Source: Ruminococcus sp. (GTDB lineage: Bacteria; Bacillota; Clostridia; Oscillospirales; Acutalibacteraceae). From it: 5,225 nt of DNA. This document shows positions 4,270 through 5,225 of this stretch, piece after piece. The stretch lies in NCBI GenBank assembly GCA_023667385.1, contig JAMPAE010000127.1:1-5225 (forward strand), given 5' to 3'. Position 1 is the stretch's first letter. Each line of letters opens with the position of its first letter. Below the pieces are notes generated by a model. That model worked only from the letters and a program-made list of their open reading frames with translations, was not told the origin of the DNA and did not search any database. The position numbers were made by a program, and so were the translations under genes.

Positions 4270-5073
4270 ATGGGTGATTTCAGCGGAAAAGTTGCATTTA
4301 TAACCGGTGCAGCTCACGGACAGGGTCGTGCTGTTGCAATTGAGCTTGCAAAGCAGGGCGCAAACATCGTTGCATTTGATGTTGCAAAAAAAATTGAATA
4401 TCCGAAATATGAGTTCGGCTCAAACGATGAGCTCAACTCACTTGTTGAGGAAATTGAAGCACTTGGTCAGCAGGCACTCGCCTGCGTTGGCGATGTCAGA
4501 GATGACAAGGCGGTCACCGCAGCAGTTAATCAGGCTGTTGAAAAGTTCGGAACAATCGACATTCTTTTCAACAATGCAGGCATATGCGCCTATGCGACCG
4601 TTGACAAAATGACGGACGAAGAATGGAACGCAATGATTGATATTAACCTCAAAGGACCGTTCAATGTCACAAGAAGAGTTGCTCCCGTCATGATGAAAGC
4701 TAAATCGGGCGTTATTATCAACAATTCGTCGGTTATGGGACTTCGTGGGGGAAACAGACTTTCTCACTACACAGCGTCAAAATGGGGCCTTACAGGCTTA
4801 ACTAAGGCATGGGCAATTGAACTTGCGCCTTATAACATCCGTGTTGTAAGCATTCATCCAACAGGCGTTAACACGCCCATGAACGATGGTCTTGCTGCAA
4901 TGGAGGGTAAAACACCTGAAGAAATTGCAGAGGCAAGCGCAGGCAATCTGCTTCCCGTGCCGTGGATTGAACCGGAAGATGTTGCAAACCTTGTGCTGTT
5001 TGTTGCAAGTGACAAGGCGAGATATGCAACAGGCTCACAGTTTGTGCTTGATGCGGGACTTCTTAGCGTTTAA
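4270..5073 (+). CDS. SDR-family oxidoreductase, mycofactocin-associated subfamily type
   Basis: This 267-residue classical short-chain dehydrogenase appears complete. It has the Rossmann glycine motif TGAAHGQG (12-19), Asp37 at the end of beta 2 favouring NAD(H) over NADP(H), Asp75 in GDVRD, and NNAG (101-104). The catalytic tetrad is Asn126, Ser154, Tyr167 and Lys171 (YTASK). HPTGVNTPM (196-204) and LDAG near the C-terminus follow. The TGAA-GQGR loop, the extra segment after Asp37 (about 40-60) and HPTGVNTPM resemble the subfamily annotated as mycofactocin-coupled SDRs, whose NAD is tightly bound and reoxidised by the peptide cofactor mycofactocin in actinobacteria. No mycofactocin gene is in the window. 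Expected reaction: alcohol to ketone on a small cyclic, terpenoid or steroid-like molecule. It is co-transcribed with the CMD gene and a second SDR. The SDR call is firm; subfamily and substrate are inferred. Confidence 0.93.
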   Translation: MGDFSGKVAFITGAAHGQGRAVAIELAKQGANIVAFDVAKKIEYPKYEFGSNDELNSLVEEIEALGQQALACVGDVRDDKAVTAAVNQAVEKFGTIDILFNNAGICAYATVDKMTDEEWNAMIDINLKGPFNVTRRVAPVMMKAKSGVIINNSSVMGLRGGNRLSHYTASKWGLTGLTKAWAIELAPYNIRVVSIHPTGVNTPMNDGLAAMEGKTPEEIAEASAGNLLPVPWIEPEDVANLVLFVASDKARYATGSQFVLDAGLLSV

Positions 5074-5097
5074 AACAATTACAAAGAGGTGTTCACA

Positions 5098-5225
5098 ATG
5101 GATTACACAATGAAATTTAATGAAAAATCGGTTGTCATTTCAGGTGCGGCAAGCGGAATCGGGTTGGAAACCGTCAAGGCTTATCTTGAAAACGGCGCAA
5201 TCGTATACATGGTTGATTTCAACGA
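5098..5225 (+). CDS. SDR-family oxidoreductase, N-terminal part (runs off the window)
   Basis: Only the first 42 codons are present. Residues 12-40 form the first beta-alpha-beta of a Rossmann fold with the glycine motif SGAASGIG (15-22) and Asp40 after beta 2, again pointing to NAD(H). AGAGG (5085-5089) lies 8 nt before the ATG at 5098, favouring this start over the in-frame ATG at 5110. The gap from the preceding SDR stop is 24 nt, so it is in the same operon. It lacks the GQG variant and so belongs to a different SDR subgroup from its neighbour. Catalytic residues lie beyond the window, so function cannot be refined. Confidence 0.88.
   Translation, partial: MDYTMKFNEKSVVISGAASGIGLETVKAYLENGAIVYMVDFN

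Noticed and set aside
4307..4612. Overlapping plus-strand open frame of 101 codons in the SDR gene
   Set aside because: It is an alternate frame of the Rossmann domain with low-complexity Ser/Leu-rich translation and no ribosome binding site.

Overview
The window looks like chromosomal DNA from a low-to-mid GC Gram-positive anaerobe, most likely a gut-type member of the Clostridia (Bacillota). The reasons are AGGAGG-type ribosome binding sites before every gene, consensus TTGACA/TATAAT promoters, a tRNA with encoded CCA, a YxeA-family gene, and an anaerobe-style Fe-S flavoprotein motif. No genus can be named from the sequence.

Positions 1-2440 hold a compact three-gene plus-strand operon. 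It encodes an Isf-like flavodoxin-fold protein with four clustered cysteines, an alpha/beta hydrolase with a cysteine at the nucleophile elbow, and a fusion of a carboxymuconolactone-decarboxylase (CMD) domain to a cupin. A strong hairpin terminator closes the operon and also serves the convergent small yxeA-like membrane-protein gene (2429-2767, minus strand). An 11-bp inverted repeat around the putative promoter (14-47) is a candidate operator.

Positions 2768-3386 contain no credible protein gene. They hold the yxeA promoter, a cluster of palindromes (2839-2932), a possible promoter (2972-3001), and three phased TTAATA repeats (3011-3037). A minus-strand tRNA-Leu(GAG) with its own promoter and a UUCG-tetraloop terminator follows at 3387-3471. 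Its promoter lies back-to-back with a perfect consensus promoter driving a second plus-strand operon, and two phased T-tracts lie between them.

Positions 3560-5225 hold the second operon: a roughly 130-nt leader, a stand-alone CMD/AhpD-like protein with CxxC, a short-chain dehydrogenase (SDR) of the mycofactocin-associated type, and the start of a second SDR that runs off the window. Two NAD-type SDRs next to a CMD protein suggest stepwise oxidation and reduction of a hydroxyl or ketone on a small organic or xenobiotic substrate. The first operon adds lactone/ester-type hydrolysis, CMD/cupin chemistry and flavin/Fe-S electron transfer. Both operons therefore look catabolic or detoxifying and both carry CMD domains, but the substrate cannot be read from the sequence. 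No transposon, CRISPR array, phage gene or recognisable defence system is visible.
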